NCBI RefSeq assembly: GCF_039955095.1
Contig: NZ_CP154878.1
Coordinates: 2,232,001-2,296,000 of the forward strand
Direction: 5' to 3'
Length of the DNA: 64,000 nt
Source: Limosilactobacillus sp. WILCCON 0051
GTDB lineage: Bacteria > Bacillota > Bacilli > Lactobacillales > Lactobacillaceae
A program made the translations under genes and the position numbers. Shown here piece by piece: positions 16,804 through 24,335 of this stretch; position 1 is the stretch's first letter, and every line of letters begins with the position of its first letter. The notes under the pieces were generated by a model. It saw only the letters and a list, made by a program, of their open reading frames with translations, was not told where the DNA came from and made no database searches.

Positions 16804-16875
16804 GTCTGGGGTGCCATACGGCTGAGATAATACCCATTGAACCTGCTCTGGATAATTCCAGCGAAGGGAGATACG
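16804..16875 (+). ncRNA. TPP riboswitch (THI element)
   Basis: The conserved segments appear in order: TCTGGGGTGCC, GGCTGAGATAATACCC, TTGAACCTG, CTCTGGATAATTCCAGCG and AAGGGAGA. These are the pyrimidine- and pyrophosphate-sensor parts of the thiamin pyrophosphate aptamer. Confidence 0.97.
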
Positions 16876-16897
16876 GTAAATAATCTGTTGTAATCAG

Positions 16898-16934
16898 CCC
16901 CACTGTGGATCTTTTCCATAGTGGGTTTTCTTTT
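16898..16934 (+). terminator. TPP riboswitch terminator
   Basis: CCCACTGTGGA and TCCATAGTGGG pair with one G-U around a short loop, followed by TTTTCTTTT. TPP binding should favour termination and repress ykoEDC. Confidence 0.9.
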
Positions 16935-16975
16935 GGACAGGTGATTGAAAATTTCAATCATTAGGAGGGTCTTTC

Positions 16976-17554
16976 ATGGCCAAAAAAAATAACAAGTTTC
17001 ATCTGCGCGACATCATCCTGCTGGCACTGGTCGGCATTATCTTTGGGGTGATCTACTGGGCAGCTGCTTTTATGTACAACGCGCTGACCATTGTCTTTAC
17101 GCCGCTCAAGCTGCCAATGATGGGTAACGATCTAACCATGGGACTTTGGTGCATGGCCGGTCCGATGGCGGGATTTATGCTGAAAAAACCTGGTGCACCT
17201 TTCCTTGGCGAGTTTTTAGGCGCCGCTGGTGAAGCCTTGATTGGTGATCAATGGGGCGCAGCCAATCTGATTTCTGGTGCCGTTCAAGGGATTGCCAGCG
17301 AACTGGGCTTTACGTTTACCGGCTACAAGCACTACGACTGGCTGGGGGCCGTTTCAACAACCATTACCACGACAATCGTAACGTTTGCTTGGGATTGGTT
17401 CCGCAATGGCTACAACAAGTTTGGCTTCAAAAACGTTTACTACTTTAGCGGCCGGCTGCTTTCAATGTTCTTCTTCTGCGGCGTTTTGGTAATGCTGATC
17501 GAACGGCTTCTGGAACGCTCGCACGTCATGAAACGCGAGGAATTTAACGACTAA
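16976..17554 (+). CDS. ykoE: YkoE-type substrate-binding (S) component of an ECF transporter for thiamin pyrimidine moiety
   Basis: A 192-residue membrane protein with about five helices (HLRDIILLALVGIIFGVIYWAAAF at the start). It matches the YkoE family, the membrane S-component of the predicted hydroxymethylpyrimidine (HMP) importer. Assignment rests on the family pattern, the TPP riboswitch, and the ykoD and ykoC genes immediately after. TAGGAGGG lies before the ATG. The periplasmic-type partner YkoF is absent here. Substrate could be HMP or thiamin. Confidence 0.87.
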   Translation: MAKKNNKFHLRDIILLALVGIIFGVIYWAAAFMYNALTIVFTPLKLPMMGNDLTMGLWCMAGPMAGFMLKKPGAPFLGEFLGAAGEALIGDQWGAANLISGAVQGIASELGFTFTGYKHYDWLGAVSTTITTTIVTFAWDWFRNGYNKFGFKNVYYFSGRLLSMFFFCGVLVMLIERLLERSHVMKREEFND

Positions 17555-18939
17555 TGAATCATTTGGCAATTGACAATCTGACTTTTGCATATACGCCAAA
17601 GCGCCCAACGTTAAAAGACGTTACGCTGAAAATTCCGGTTGATTCCTGGACGCTTCTTTATGGTGCTTCCGGCAGCGGCAAATCCACGCTGATGCGCCTC
17701 TTAGCCGGTCTGCTGCCTAAATACGGCGGCCGGATTCTGCAAGAAAACATCGAGCTGCCGAATGGTTTAACCGTTGCGATGATGTTTCAGGATCCCGGTA
17801 TGCAGTTCGCGCTTGATACGCCGCAGCATGAATTGGAATTTGCCTTGGAAAACCTGCAGCTGCCTGCCAACGAGATGCCTGCCCGCATTGAGCATGCCTT
17901 AAAATTCTGCGGCATTGAACACCTGCGCGATCGTCAGCTGGCCACGATGTCAGGCGGCGAGCAGCAGCGGGCCGCCTTGGCCGTTTTAGTCGCGATGGAT
18001 ACCGATATTCTGCTGTTGGACGAGCCATTTGCCAGCATCGACAACCATAATCGGACTTTATTGATTCAGCAGCTGACCTTATTGCAGCAAAAGTATCACA
18101 AAACGATTATCGTTGCTGATCATGACCTGCATGGCTATCGCGGCTTGGCTAAACAGGTGATTCGCTTTGAAAATCAGCGAGCCGAGTTGCTTGACGCCGC
18201 TGCCAGTGATGCGCTGCTTAAGTCTGCCGATCAGCTGGCCGCCACGGTGCATCATGTCAAACTGCCGACTGCCAGCGATCAGCCGATTTTAACACTCAAA
18301 AACTTGACGATTGAACACGGGGATCAAAAGCTGATCTTGGCAAATGACTTTTCGTTTTTTAAAAATCAGACGACACTGTTGACTGGTGCTACAGGAACCG
18401 GGAAGTCCTCATTGTTTAAGGCTATTACGCACTTGGCGGCTTATCAGGGAACGATCGTCTATAACGGTCAGGACAGTCAAAAAATCAAGCCGCGCCGTTA
18501 CGCTCAACAGGTCGGCTACGTCTTCCAGCATGCCGTCGACCAGTTTCTTAGCGTAACGGTTAAAGAGGAGCTGGCGCTGAGTCTTAAAAAAGGCCGTAAT
18601 CCCTACTTTGACGAGGAACACCTGACCGCGGCACTTAAGCTGCTTGGTTTGAGTGAATTGCAGGAGCGCGTAGTCTACTCGCTTTCTGGCGGTCAGCAAA
18701 AAAAGCTGCAGCTGCTTTTAATGCTGATGATGGGGCAGCCGGTTCTGCTGTTGGATGAGCCTTTTAGCGGCCTTGATCTTCATTCGCTGCATAATGTCGT
18801 TGATCTGATCAAGGCCAGCCAAAAAGTCTACCCGCAAACAATGATCATTATCAGCCACCAGCTGGAGGGCCTGGAAAAGCTGATTGATCGGCACGTAAAA
18901 CTGGCAGACTGTCAGCTCAGCTATCGGGAGGAATTTTAA
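17554..18939 (+). CDS. ykoD: Two-domain ECF ATPase YkoD
   Basis: A 461-residue fusion of two ABC ATPase domains. Domain 1: Walker A GASGSGKST (about 36-44), signature MSGGEQQRA, Walker B ILLLDEPFAS. Domain 2: Walker A GATGTGKSS (about 276-284), signature LSGGQQKKL, Walker B VLLLDEPFSG. Both sites are intact. It energises uptake through YkoE and YkoC. Its ATG overlaps the ykoE stop codon by one base, so translation is coupled; ykoC starts immediately after its stop. Confidence 0.92.
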   Translation: MNHLAIDNLTFAYTPKRPTLKDVTLKIPVDSWTLLYGASGSGKSTLMRLLAGLLPKYGGRILQENIELPNGLTVAMMFQDPGMQFALDTPQHELEFALENLQLPANEMPARIEHALKFCGIEHLRDRQLATMSGGEQQRAALAVLVAMDTDILLLDEPFASIDNHNRTLLIQQLTLLQQKYHKTIIVADHDLHGYRGLAKQVIRFENQRAELLDAAASDALLKSADQLAATVHHVKLPTASDQPILTLKNLTIEHGDQKLILANDFSFFKNQTTLLTGATGTGKSSLFKAITHLAAYQGTIVYNGQDSQKIKPRRYAQQVGYVFQHAVDQFLSVTVKEELALSLKKGRNPYFDEEHLTAALKLLGLSELQERVVYSLSGGQQKKLQLLLMLMMGQPVLLLDEPFSGLDLHSLHNVVDLIKASQKVYPQTMIIISHQLEGLEKLIDRHVKLADCQLSYREEF

Positions 18940-19593
18940 ATGAATCCAAGTTTTAAACTGTTGTTGGTGCTGATCATTGCCCTAGAAGTCTCGTTTACAC
19001 GCCATTTAACGATCAATCTGGTCTTAATTGCCGTTGCCATAATCTATCTTTTGACTAAGCGCATCCGGCCCCGCTTGTTTGGCTGGCTGTTTTTAATGCC
19101 GCTATTTCCAGCAGTCGCGGTATTTATCACGATTGCCTGGTTCAGTCCCGGTCATGACTATTTTTATGCCTGGGTGCTGTTTTCACGAATCTATGTCTAC
19201 GTTTTTACCGGCGCGGCTATCACGCAGACCACCAGTCCACTGGAGCTCACCCGCTCTTTGGAACAAAATCTGCATCTGCCCAGCAAGTTTGCCTATGGAA
19301 CGCTGGCGGCCGTCAATCTGATTCCGCGGATTAAAATGGCGGTTAAAACGATTCGCGCGGCTGGTCAAATGCGGGGCATCAACCTGTCTTGGTGGTCACC
19401 AACGCTTTATTTCAAGGCAATCCTGCATGCCATCACCTGGTCGGACCAATTGGCACAGGCTATGGAATCACACGGCTACGTTGAGGATCGCGCGCGGACC
19501 AGCGTTCATCAGATTGCATTAACGGCTCGCGATTGGGCGATATTATTAATAAGTGTTATTTTAATACAGATTATCACATTTGCCCTACCATAG
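18940..19593 (+). CDS. ykoC: ECF transporter transmembrane (T) component YkoC
   Basis: A 217-residue CbiQ/EcfT-type membrane protein with about five helices. The coupling motif expected in T-components is visible as KTIRAAGQMRGIN (A-x-x-x-R-G type), with a second related segment AQAMESHGY. It directly follows ykoD with no gap; GGGAGGAATTTTAA inside the end of ykoD is its ribosome binding site. Together with YkoE and YkoD it forms the TPP-regulated importer. Confidence 0.9.
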   Translation: MNPSFKLLLVLIIALEVSFTRHLTINLVLIAVAIIYLLTKRIRPRLFGWLFLMPLFPAVAVFITIAWFSPGHDYFYAWVLFSRIYVYVFTGAAITQTTSPLELTRSLEQNLHLPSKFAYGTLAAVNLIPRIKMAVKTIRAAGQMRGINLSWWSPTLYFKAILHAITWSDQLAQAMESHGYVEDRARTSVHQIALTARDWAILLISVILIQIITFALP

Positions 19594-19637
19594 CTGATTC
19601 GATATAATTAAAGAAAATATTTGGAGGATTCCAATTC

Positions 19638-19997
19638 ATGGATAACAAATTCGGTCAGCGAATCGTCAGCGCGCTAGCCTACTTCAGCATTTTCTTTTTA
19701 CCAGTCATCTTTCCATTGATCGTCTGGATTATTGCAAAATACCAAGGCTTCAACGAGGTGCGTAAAAATGCTGTTAAGGCCTTTTGGAGTCAGATTTTCC
19801 CCTTGCTGTACATGATTGCGATTTTTGTAATCATTGGAGCGGCCAACATGCAGAATCTGGCTCATTTAGGCGGCTTGTTCAGCATTCTGGCAGCTTTTGC
19901 ATTGCTGCTGGCCTTAGTACTTTTGATCTACAACGTTGCTATGGGAATCGCAGTTTTGTTGGGACGCAATCCACAAGATCATCACCAGGAATTCTAG
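19638..19997 (+). CDS. DUF4870-type small membrane protein
   Basis: A 119-residue protein with three membrane helices (about 8-32, 49-72, 75-105). RIVSALAYFSIFFLPVIFPLIVWI followed by a KNAVKAFWSQ-type amphipathic stretch matches DUF4870/Tic20-like small proteins. Function unknown. TGGAGGATTCC lies before the ATG. Probably a separate unit after ykoC. Confidence 0.75.
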   Translation: MDNKFGQRIVSALAYFSIFFLPVIFPLIVWIIAKYQGFNEVRKNAVKAFWSQIFPLLYMIAIFVIIGAANMQNLAHLGGLFSILAAFALLLALVLLIYNVAMGIAVLLGRNPQDHHQEF

Positions 19998-20010
19998 TTT
20001 GCAAGTCAAT

Positions 20011-20046
20011 AATCCTTGTCTCAGCACTGAGGCAGGGATTTTTTAT
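20011..20046 (+). terminator. Terminator after DUF4870 gene
   Basis: AATCCTTGTCTCAG pairs with CTGAGGCAGGGATT, allowing G-U pairs, then TTTTTT. Confidence 0.85.
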
Positions 20047-20057
20047 TTAGGCAGATT

Positions 20058-20100
20058 AAAAGACCTTACCAAAATCGATCTGATCTCAGTAAGGTCTTTA
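20058..20100 (-). terminator. Inverted repeat, possible terminator of the hydrolase gene
   Basis: AAAGACCTTAC and GTAAGGTCTTT are perfect complements separated by 19 bp. It lies 68 bp beyond the stop of the minus-strand hydrolase; the wide loop makes function less sure. Confidence 0.5.
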
Positions 20101-20167
20101 GAGTGATTTGCGCACTGTGAACCGACTGGCAATTTATTTTCAAATTTTGTTACAGCCACTTTATTTA

Positions 20168-21127
20168 TTATTTTACGTATTGATCCAAAAATTTCTGGAC
20201 GTGTTTTTGATAGGCTTTAGGATGCGTGGCAAACGACTTGGCATGTGCCGCGCCTGGAACGATCCAAAGCTGCTTGGGACCACGAGTTGCTTGATAGTTT
20301 TGATATACCATCCGCGTTGGCACGAAATCATCATCAGCTCCATGAATAAACAGCATTGGTCGATGATTCTGCTTCAGCATTGCCGTTGAGCTGGCATCAT
20401 GCAGATAAAAACCATTAGCGATGCGATTGATGATGCTCAATGATCCTTCCAGCGGCTTGCGGACCAACCATGGCAGATGATAAAGGTTCTGTGCCTCATA
20501 GTCGATCTCAGCAGCCAGACTGGAATAGCCGCAGTCTTCAACAAAAGCCTTAACCTGGCGCGGAAGCTGAATGCCGCTGGTCATCATGGTCGTTGCTCCA
20601 CCCATGCTGACGCCAAACATCACGATCTGGCTGTCTTGACCATTACGCTTGATCAGCTTGTTGATCCATTTGCGCTCATCATAGCGTTCCGGCCAGCCGT
20701 AGCCAATATATTTACCCTCACTTTGTCCTTGCGCGCGGGCATCGGGAACTAGAACGTTATAGCCCAGCTGATGAAACAGCGCGGCATAGGCTCCCATCTG
20801 ATCCTTATTGCCCATAAAGCCATGCGCGATCAAAACGCTCTTACTGGTCTTTTTTGCCGCTGGGACGTACCAGGCATCCAACCGATAGTTGCCGGTTGCG
20901 GATTTGATCGTCCAACGCGTTTTATGAACGTCTTGATACCACTTTTTCTGCTGATACAAGGGATCGCTCTTAACGATTTTCGTATTGTTATTGATAAAGT
21001 CTTTGTGCCCCGGTACCATTGCCACGTGAAAAAAGTAGCCGCCAGCAGCAAAAATCATGATCAAAAGCGTTGTTGCCACACCGATCAGCCAGCGCAGCCA
21101 CCGATGCTTCCTGGATTGATTATGCAA
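20168..21127 (-). CDS. Alpha/beta hydrolase with N-terminal membrane anchor
   Basis: A 319-residue alpha/beta hydrolase. The nucleophile Ser is in MFGVSMGGATTM, the oxyanion region in VLIAHGFMGNKDQMG, an acidic residue in FIHGADDDFVP and the catalytic His in PGAAHAKSFATHP. One hydrophobic helix (WLIGVATTLLIMIFAAGGYFF) near the N-terminus anchors it with the catalytic domain outside. Start TTG 21127 is preferred because AAGAGGGA lies 7 bp before it; a GTG nine codons earlier has no clear site. An acyl esterase or peptidase-like activity is possible; substrate unknown. Confidence 0.82.
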   Translation of the reverse strand: MHNQSRKHRWLRWLIGVATTLLIMIFAAGGYFFHVAMVPGHKDFINNNTKIVKSDPLYQQKKWYQDVHKTRWTIKSATGNYRLDAWYVPAAKKTSKSVLIAHGFMGNKDQMGAYAALFHQLGYNVLVPDARAQGQSEGKYIGYGWPERYDERKWINKLIKRNGQDSQIVMFGVSMGGATTMMTSGIQLPRQVKAFVEDCGYSSLAAEIDYEAQNLYHLPWLVRKPLEGSLSIINRIANGFYLHDASSTAMLKQNHRPMLFIHGADDDFVPTRMVYQNYQATRGPKQLWIVPGAAHAKSFATHPKAYQKHVQKFLDQYVK

Positions 21128-21266
21128 AATTATCCCTCTTTTTCTCAAATTCACAATGACTACCAGTTTAGCAGATTTTATTTTGATTGTCGAAATTCTT
21201 TTTACACGCTCTGTTGCTCAAATAATGATAAAATAATCATAACAAACTAATTAAGGAAGTGAGCGT

Positions 21267-21683
21267 ATGTTTCCAGAACGTCTGCGTGCCTTGAGAAAAG
21301 GCCAAAACCTCACCCTAAATGAACTTGCCCAAGCGTTGAACGAGCATCTGGGACCTGGCGAAAGACCCAACACGCCAACTCAGATCGGCAACTGGGAACG
21401 TGGCATCCGCAATCCCTCATTCGTTGAGGTTCGTAAAGTAGCCGAATTTTTTGACGTCAGCATGGATTATCTATGCGGCCGAACCGAACGTGATGGTCAC
21501 GACTTGGCAAAACTTTTCTTCTCAAATCAAGACCTGCTGTTTGAAGGTACCGTCCTAACCAGCCAGGATCGCTATGAAATTTTTCAATTAATCAATGGCT
21601 ACTTAAAGGGACGCAGCCAGCGCAGTGAAACTGACACCTTTTATGGCAAGCAGGAAGAACTGAACCTTGATTTTAAGGAGTAA
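21267..21683 (+). CDS. XRE-family helix-turn-helix regulator
   Basis: A 138-residue protein with an N-terminal XRE DNA-binding domain (residues about 2-68: RLRALRKGQNLTLNELAQALN, then QIGNWERGIRNPSFVEVRKVAEFFDVSMDYLCGRT). The loop HLGPGERPNTP inside the domain is longer than usual. The rest is acidic and carries no recognised effector domain. AAGGAAGTGAGC lies before the ATG. Its stop is next to the start of the methyltransferase-like gene and shares its ribosome binding site, so the two are co-expressed. Confidence 0.85.
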   Translation: MFPERLRALRKGQNLTLNELAQALNEHLGPGERPNTPTQIGNWERGIRNPSFVEVRKVAEFFDVSMDYLCGRTERDGHDLAKLFFSNQDLLFEGTVLTSQDRYEIFQLINGYLKGRSQRSETDTFYGKQEELNLDFKE

Positions 21684-21686
21684 ATG

Positions 21687-22544
21687 ATGAACCCCAAGCA
21701 GTTAAAAAAACTCAAAAAACAAGTTAAAAAAGCCCATCAAGTCGTTAAAAAGCAGCCATACATCGAGCAATTGATGACCTATCGTGACCTGTTCGATGAT
21801 TTTCCGCAGATTAAATTTTTGATCAACAATGTCTTGGAAAGCGATCGGCTGATCAAAAATGGTCTTTTACCGCAGCCATTGCCTAAACTGCTGCTGCCCG
21901 ACAATATTCAAGACATCATCTTTAAAAAAGTCAACGAGCAGTACCCACAAGGCAATCCAGAAGGCGACCGGCTCTGGAATCGCTACGTGGATGCCTTGCC
22001 AAAACTGGACCGGCTGCTGCGTAATTATCGCGACTATCTGGAAGCGACCTATGGCATGTGGTCCTACGTCAACGCTCCTTACATCAAGGCCCTTTCAGAA
22101 TACCTGCATGGACGACCAACGCTTGAAATCATGGCCGGTAATGGCTATATCTCTAGCGGCTTACGAAATCTACGGCCAGCACAGACGATCTTTGCTACCG
22201 ACAGCACCGACTGGACCAAAGAAAATGAGACCGGCAAGCATCCCGTCACCACGATTGAGCCTCTGGATGCCTTGGCCGCAATTAAAAAGTATGGCAGTCA
22301 GGTCGATTACGTCATCATGTCATGGTCGCCTGACAAACTGGAGATTGATTGGGAAGTCTTGCAGCTGCTGCGTAAAGACTATCCAGAAGTTAAATTATTG
22401 GTCATCGGCGAGAAAAATGGCGCCACTGATTCAGCTAAATTCTGGCAAAATGCTCATCTAACCCAGGATGACGAGCTGAAAAAGGTCAATGAACAGCTCC
22501 ACTCATTTGACTTGATTGATGAACAGATCTATTTGGCCCAGTAA
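21687..22544 (+). CDS. Methyltransferase-like protein of unknown target
   Basis: A 285-residue protein. Residues near 150 read PTLEIMAGNGYISSGL, which fits motif I of the SAM-binding Rossmann fold, followed by an acidic IFATDST and a YVIMSWSP strand in motif IV position. A basic lysine-rich N-terminus (KQLKKLKKQVKKAH) may bind nucleic acid. The ATG at 21687 is preferred over the one at 21684 by spacing to AAGGAG. It pairs with the XRE regulator. A true SAM-dependent activity is likely but the substrate is not evident. Confidence 0.65.
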   Translation: MNPKQLKKLKKQVKKAHQVVKKQPYIEQLMTYRDLFDDFPQIKFLINNVLESDRLIKNGLLPQPLPKLLLPDNIQDIIFKKVNEQYPQGNPEGDRLWNRYVDALPKLDRLLRNYRDYLEATYGMWSYVNAPYIKALSEYLHGRPTLEIMAGNGYISSGLRNLRPAQTIFATDSTDWTKENETGKHPVTTIEPLDALAAIKKYGSQVDYVIMSWSPDKLEIDWEVLQLLRKDYPEVKLLVIGEKNGATDSAKFWQNAHLTQDDELKKVNEQLHSFDLIDEQIYLAQ

Positions 22545-22548
22545 GCAA

Positions 22549-22586
22549 AAGACCACCGAAGGATTTTTCCTTCGGTGGTCTTTCTG
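22549..22586. terminator. Strong bidirectional terminator
   Basis: AGACCACCGAAGG and CCTTCGGTGGTCT form a perfect 13-bp stem around ATTTTT. T-rich sequence follows on both strands. On the plus strand it ends the methyltransferase-like gene; on the minus strand it ends the RNA at 22746. Confidence 0.9.
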
Positions 22587-22746
22587 CGTATTGATACTAT
22601 CTCAGGCTAATGACGAACGTCCACTTTCGCCATTGCCAGGCCCCTTGCAATCCGGCAAGTTAACGGGCCCCGCTCGAAATGTCATTTCCGCTCGCGCGGG
22701 GCAGCCAAACAAGGGTCGGCTGCCTGACCTCTCGACTCATCGCAAT
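22549..22746 (-). ncRNA. Structured non-coding RNA candidate, about 200 nt (6S-like or lacto-usp-like)
   Basis: No protein is encoded, yet the segment has a full transcription unit on the minus strand: a strong promoter (22751-22779) and a strong terminator. Its GC content is high and it folds extensively. GCCATTGC/GCAATGGC can close a large domain, GGCAGCC/GGCTGCC and CTTGC/GCAAG form hairpins, and CCCCGC/GCGGGG closes an inner arm. A second pairing of the start (GCGATGA) with TCATTAGC near the 3' end is possible. About 200 nt and proximity to a usp gene recall the lacto-usp/6S RNA group known from lactic acid bacteria; that identity is a guess. It is not tmRNA, RNase P or SRP RNA by sequence. 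Confidence 0.6.
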
Positions 22747-22750
22747 GGCT

Positions 22751-22779
22751 AGAATAGCACACTTAAAGCTTTCGTGCAA
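22751..22779 (-). promoter_or_regulatory. Promoter of the structured RNA
   Basis: On the minus strand TTGCAC (22779-22774), exactly 17 bp spacer, TATTCT (22756-22751), with TGC before the -10. It begins two bases after the stop codon of the upstream gene. Confidence 0.75.
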
Positions 22780-22780
22780 A

Positions 22781-23248
22781 CTATTCAGCTGATTTGGCCG
22801 CGCGATTCTCATTAGTCTGTGCCAGCTGCTTCGTTACCCAGGCCTGCATTTTTTCAGTCAGTGCCTTAGTTGAGCCGTTTAGTTCATCAGCAGCTGCCAA
22901 CTGGTCAATGCGCAGTCCCGAAGCATTCAAATCAGTTCCCGCAGCCACCAGATACAGATTAACCGGTTTGGCATCAGCACCTTCAAGCAGCTTGGGGTCA
23001 AGACGCGCGGCCTCCTGCATCGGAATATTGATCAAGTTGGTTTCCAGAGCTACTTCAAGCGAATCACCGCTTGGCATGGCAACCTGCCACACATAACGAG
23101 CCAGGTAGCCGGCATCCAGCTGATCGATTACGAACTGCAGCCCTTTTGCCAAGGTCGCAGCCTGCTGAATCTGCGCCGCGTCGGTAGTATCTGTCTGCGT
23201 TTTGACCTTATCAAGCTGGGTCAGATAATCATTAACCGTTAATTCCAT
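22781..23248 (-). CDS. Hypothetical cytoplasmic protein
   Basis: A 155-residue acidic protein that I do not recognise. It has a helical, Gln/Ala/Asp-rich first third (LDKVKTQTDTTDAAQIQQAATLAKG), a beta-rich middle (YVWQVAMPSGDSLEVALETNL), and a helical tail. No signal peptide, no membrane segment. It begins 3 bp after the stop of the membrane-protein gene, so the two are an operon; the ribosome binding site (GGGGCG) is weak, suggesting translational coupling. Confidence 0.75.
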   Translation of the reverse strand: MELTVNDYLTQLDKVKTQTDTTDAAQIQQAATLAKGLQFVIDQLDAGYLARYVWQVAMPSGDSLEVALETNLINIPMQEAARLDPKLLEGADAKPVNLYLVAAGTDLNASGLRIDQLAAADELNGSTKALTEKMQAWVTKQLAQTNENRAAKSAE

Positions 23249-23251
23249 CGC

Positions 23252-23659
23252 TTATCGCCCCATTTTGTTGATTTCTTGGATTGAGTAATAGTGACGCTGC
23301 TTCATGCCGTACCAGATTCCGGCAATACAAAGAATGATGCCCAGGATTGCCAACACCTGTACGAACATCCCGTAGACGGAAGCTTTAGGCCGCACCACCT
23401 CAAAAGCTCCCCAATCCGCGGCGGCATAATACAGCATTACCAATACCGTTACATAACCATCAAAACGCCAGTCCAGTGCCGCCAAAAAATCAACGACTAC
23501 TGAAAGCGCAACGATCAGTCCGGCACGCCATAAAACCGTGCTGCTGACCAGTGACGTGCCGTGTTGATGATACATCAGCAGTTCCAAGGTCAGTGCAATC
23601 AGCATCGTAACCGTGGAAATGGCAATCACTTTGATGACGTTGTTCGATACTTTCTTCAT
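23252..23659 (-). CDS. Hypothetical four-helix membrane protein
   Basis: A 135-residue membrane protein with four predicted helices (about 10-30, 45-63, 69-84, 98-120) and a short basic tail (MKQRHYYSIQEINKMGR). Not recognised. It is divergent from the UspA gene with about 135 bp between them, and is co-transcribed with the following hypothetical gene. Confidence 0.75.
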   Translation of the reverse strand: MKKVSNNVIKVIAISTVTMLIALTLELLMYHQHGTSLVSSTVLWRAGLIVALSVVVDFLAALDWRFDGYVTVLVMLYYAAADWGAFEVVRPKASVYGMFVQVLAILGIILCIAGIWYGMKQRHYYSIQEINKMGR

Positions 23660-23794
23660 TTTAAAAAAATCTCCTCATAATTTGCTTGGCAACATCACCA
23701 TTCTACTAGAAAGCGCTGTAAACCTCAATTACTCTGCCGATTGTTGGCCAAAAATACTGTATACTAAAATTATAGAAATCAGGAGGGATAAATA

Positions 23795-24253
23795 ATGGCA
23801 GATGGACAATATCACAACATTTTAGTACCAGTCGACGGCTCAAAGGTCACGGCTCAGGTTTTGGAAAAAGGCATTGCGATGGCTAAGGCCTGCGATGCTC
23901 ACCTGGATATTTTAAATGTCGTTCAGGTTACGCAGCTTTCCGATGGTTACGCGCCGGCCAGCTCGCTTTCACCCGATCAGACCTATGACTTGGTTAAGAC
24001 GACTCAAGAACGCCTGGAAGACCTTAAGCAAAAGGCAATCAATGCTGGCGTTGCTAAAGTCGACATTCACGTGCGGTTTGGCAATCCTAAGCAGGTTATC
24101 GGACGCGACTTTCCAAAAGACCACAACAACGATTTGATCGTAATCGGCTCAACGGGCTTATCAGCTTTTGAACGCATCGTCTTAGGCTCAGTAACCGGCT
24201 ATGTAATTCGTGTGGCCAAGCCCGACGTCATGGTTGCCCGAACACAAAAATAG
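23795..24253 (+). CDS. Universal stress protein, UspA family
   Basis: A 152-residue Usp domain. The N-terminal strand HNILVPVDGSKVTAQVLEKGI and the C-terminal nucleotide-binding motif LIVIGSTGLSAFERIVLGSVTGYVI (G-2x-G-9x-G-S type) mark the ATP-binding class. AGGAGGGATAA lies before the ATG. Monocistronic. A related protein is encoded at 60062-60556. Confidence 0.92.
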   Translation: MADGQYHNILVPVDGSKVTAQVLEKGIAMAKACDAHLDILNVVQVTQLSDGYAPASSLSPDQTYDLVKTTQERLEDLKQKAINAGVAKVDIHVRFGNPKQVIGRDFPKDHNNDLIVIGSTGLSAFERIVLGSVTGYVIRVAKPDVMVARTQK

Positions 24254-24273
24254 CAATTATTCAATAATCATAA

Positions 24274-24312
24274 AAGGACATGCCCCATTTGGATGCATGT
24301 CCTTCATTTTTT
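24274..24312 (+). terminator. Terminator after uspA
   Basis: AAGGACATGC and GCATGTCCTT form a perfect stem, then CATTTTTT. Confidence 0.9.
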
Positions 24313-24335
24313 GCGTTTTAGCGTAAGACAGGCGC

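Noticed and set aside
22587..22750. SRP RNA, RNase P RNA or tmRNA
   Set aside because: The conserved GGAAGGAAGCAGC, GAGGAAAGTCC and tmRNA 5'/3' end sequences are not present on either strand.
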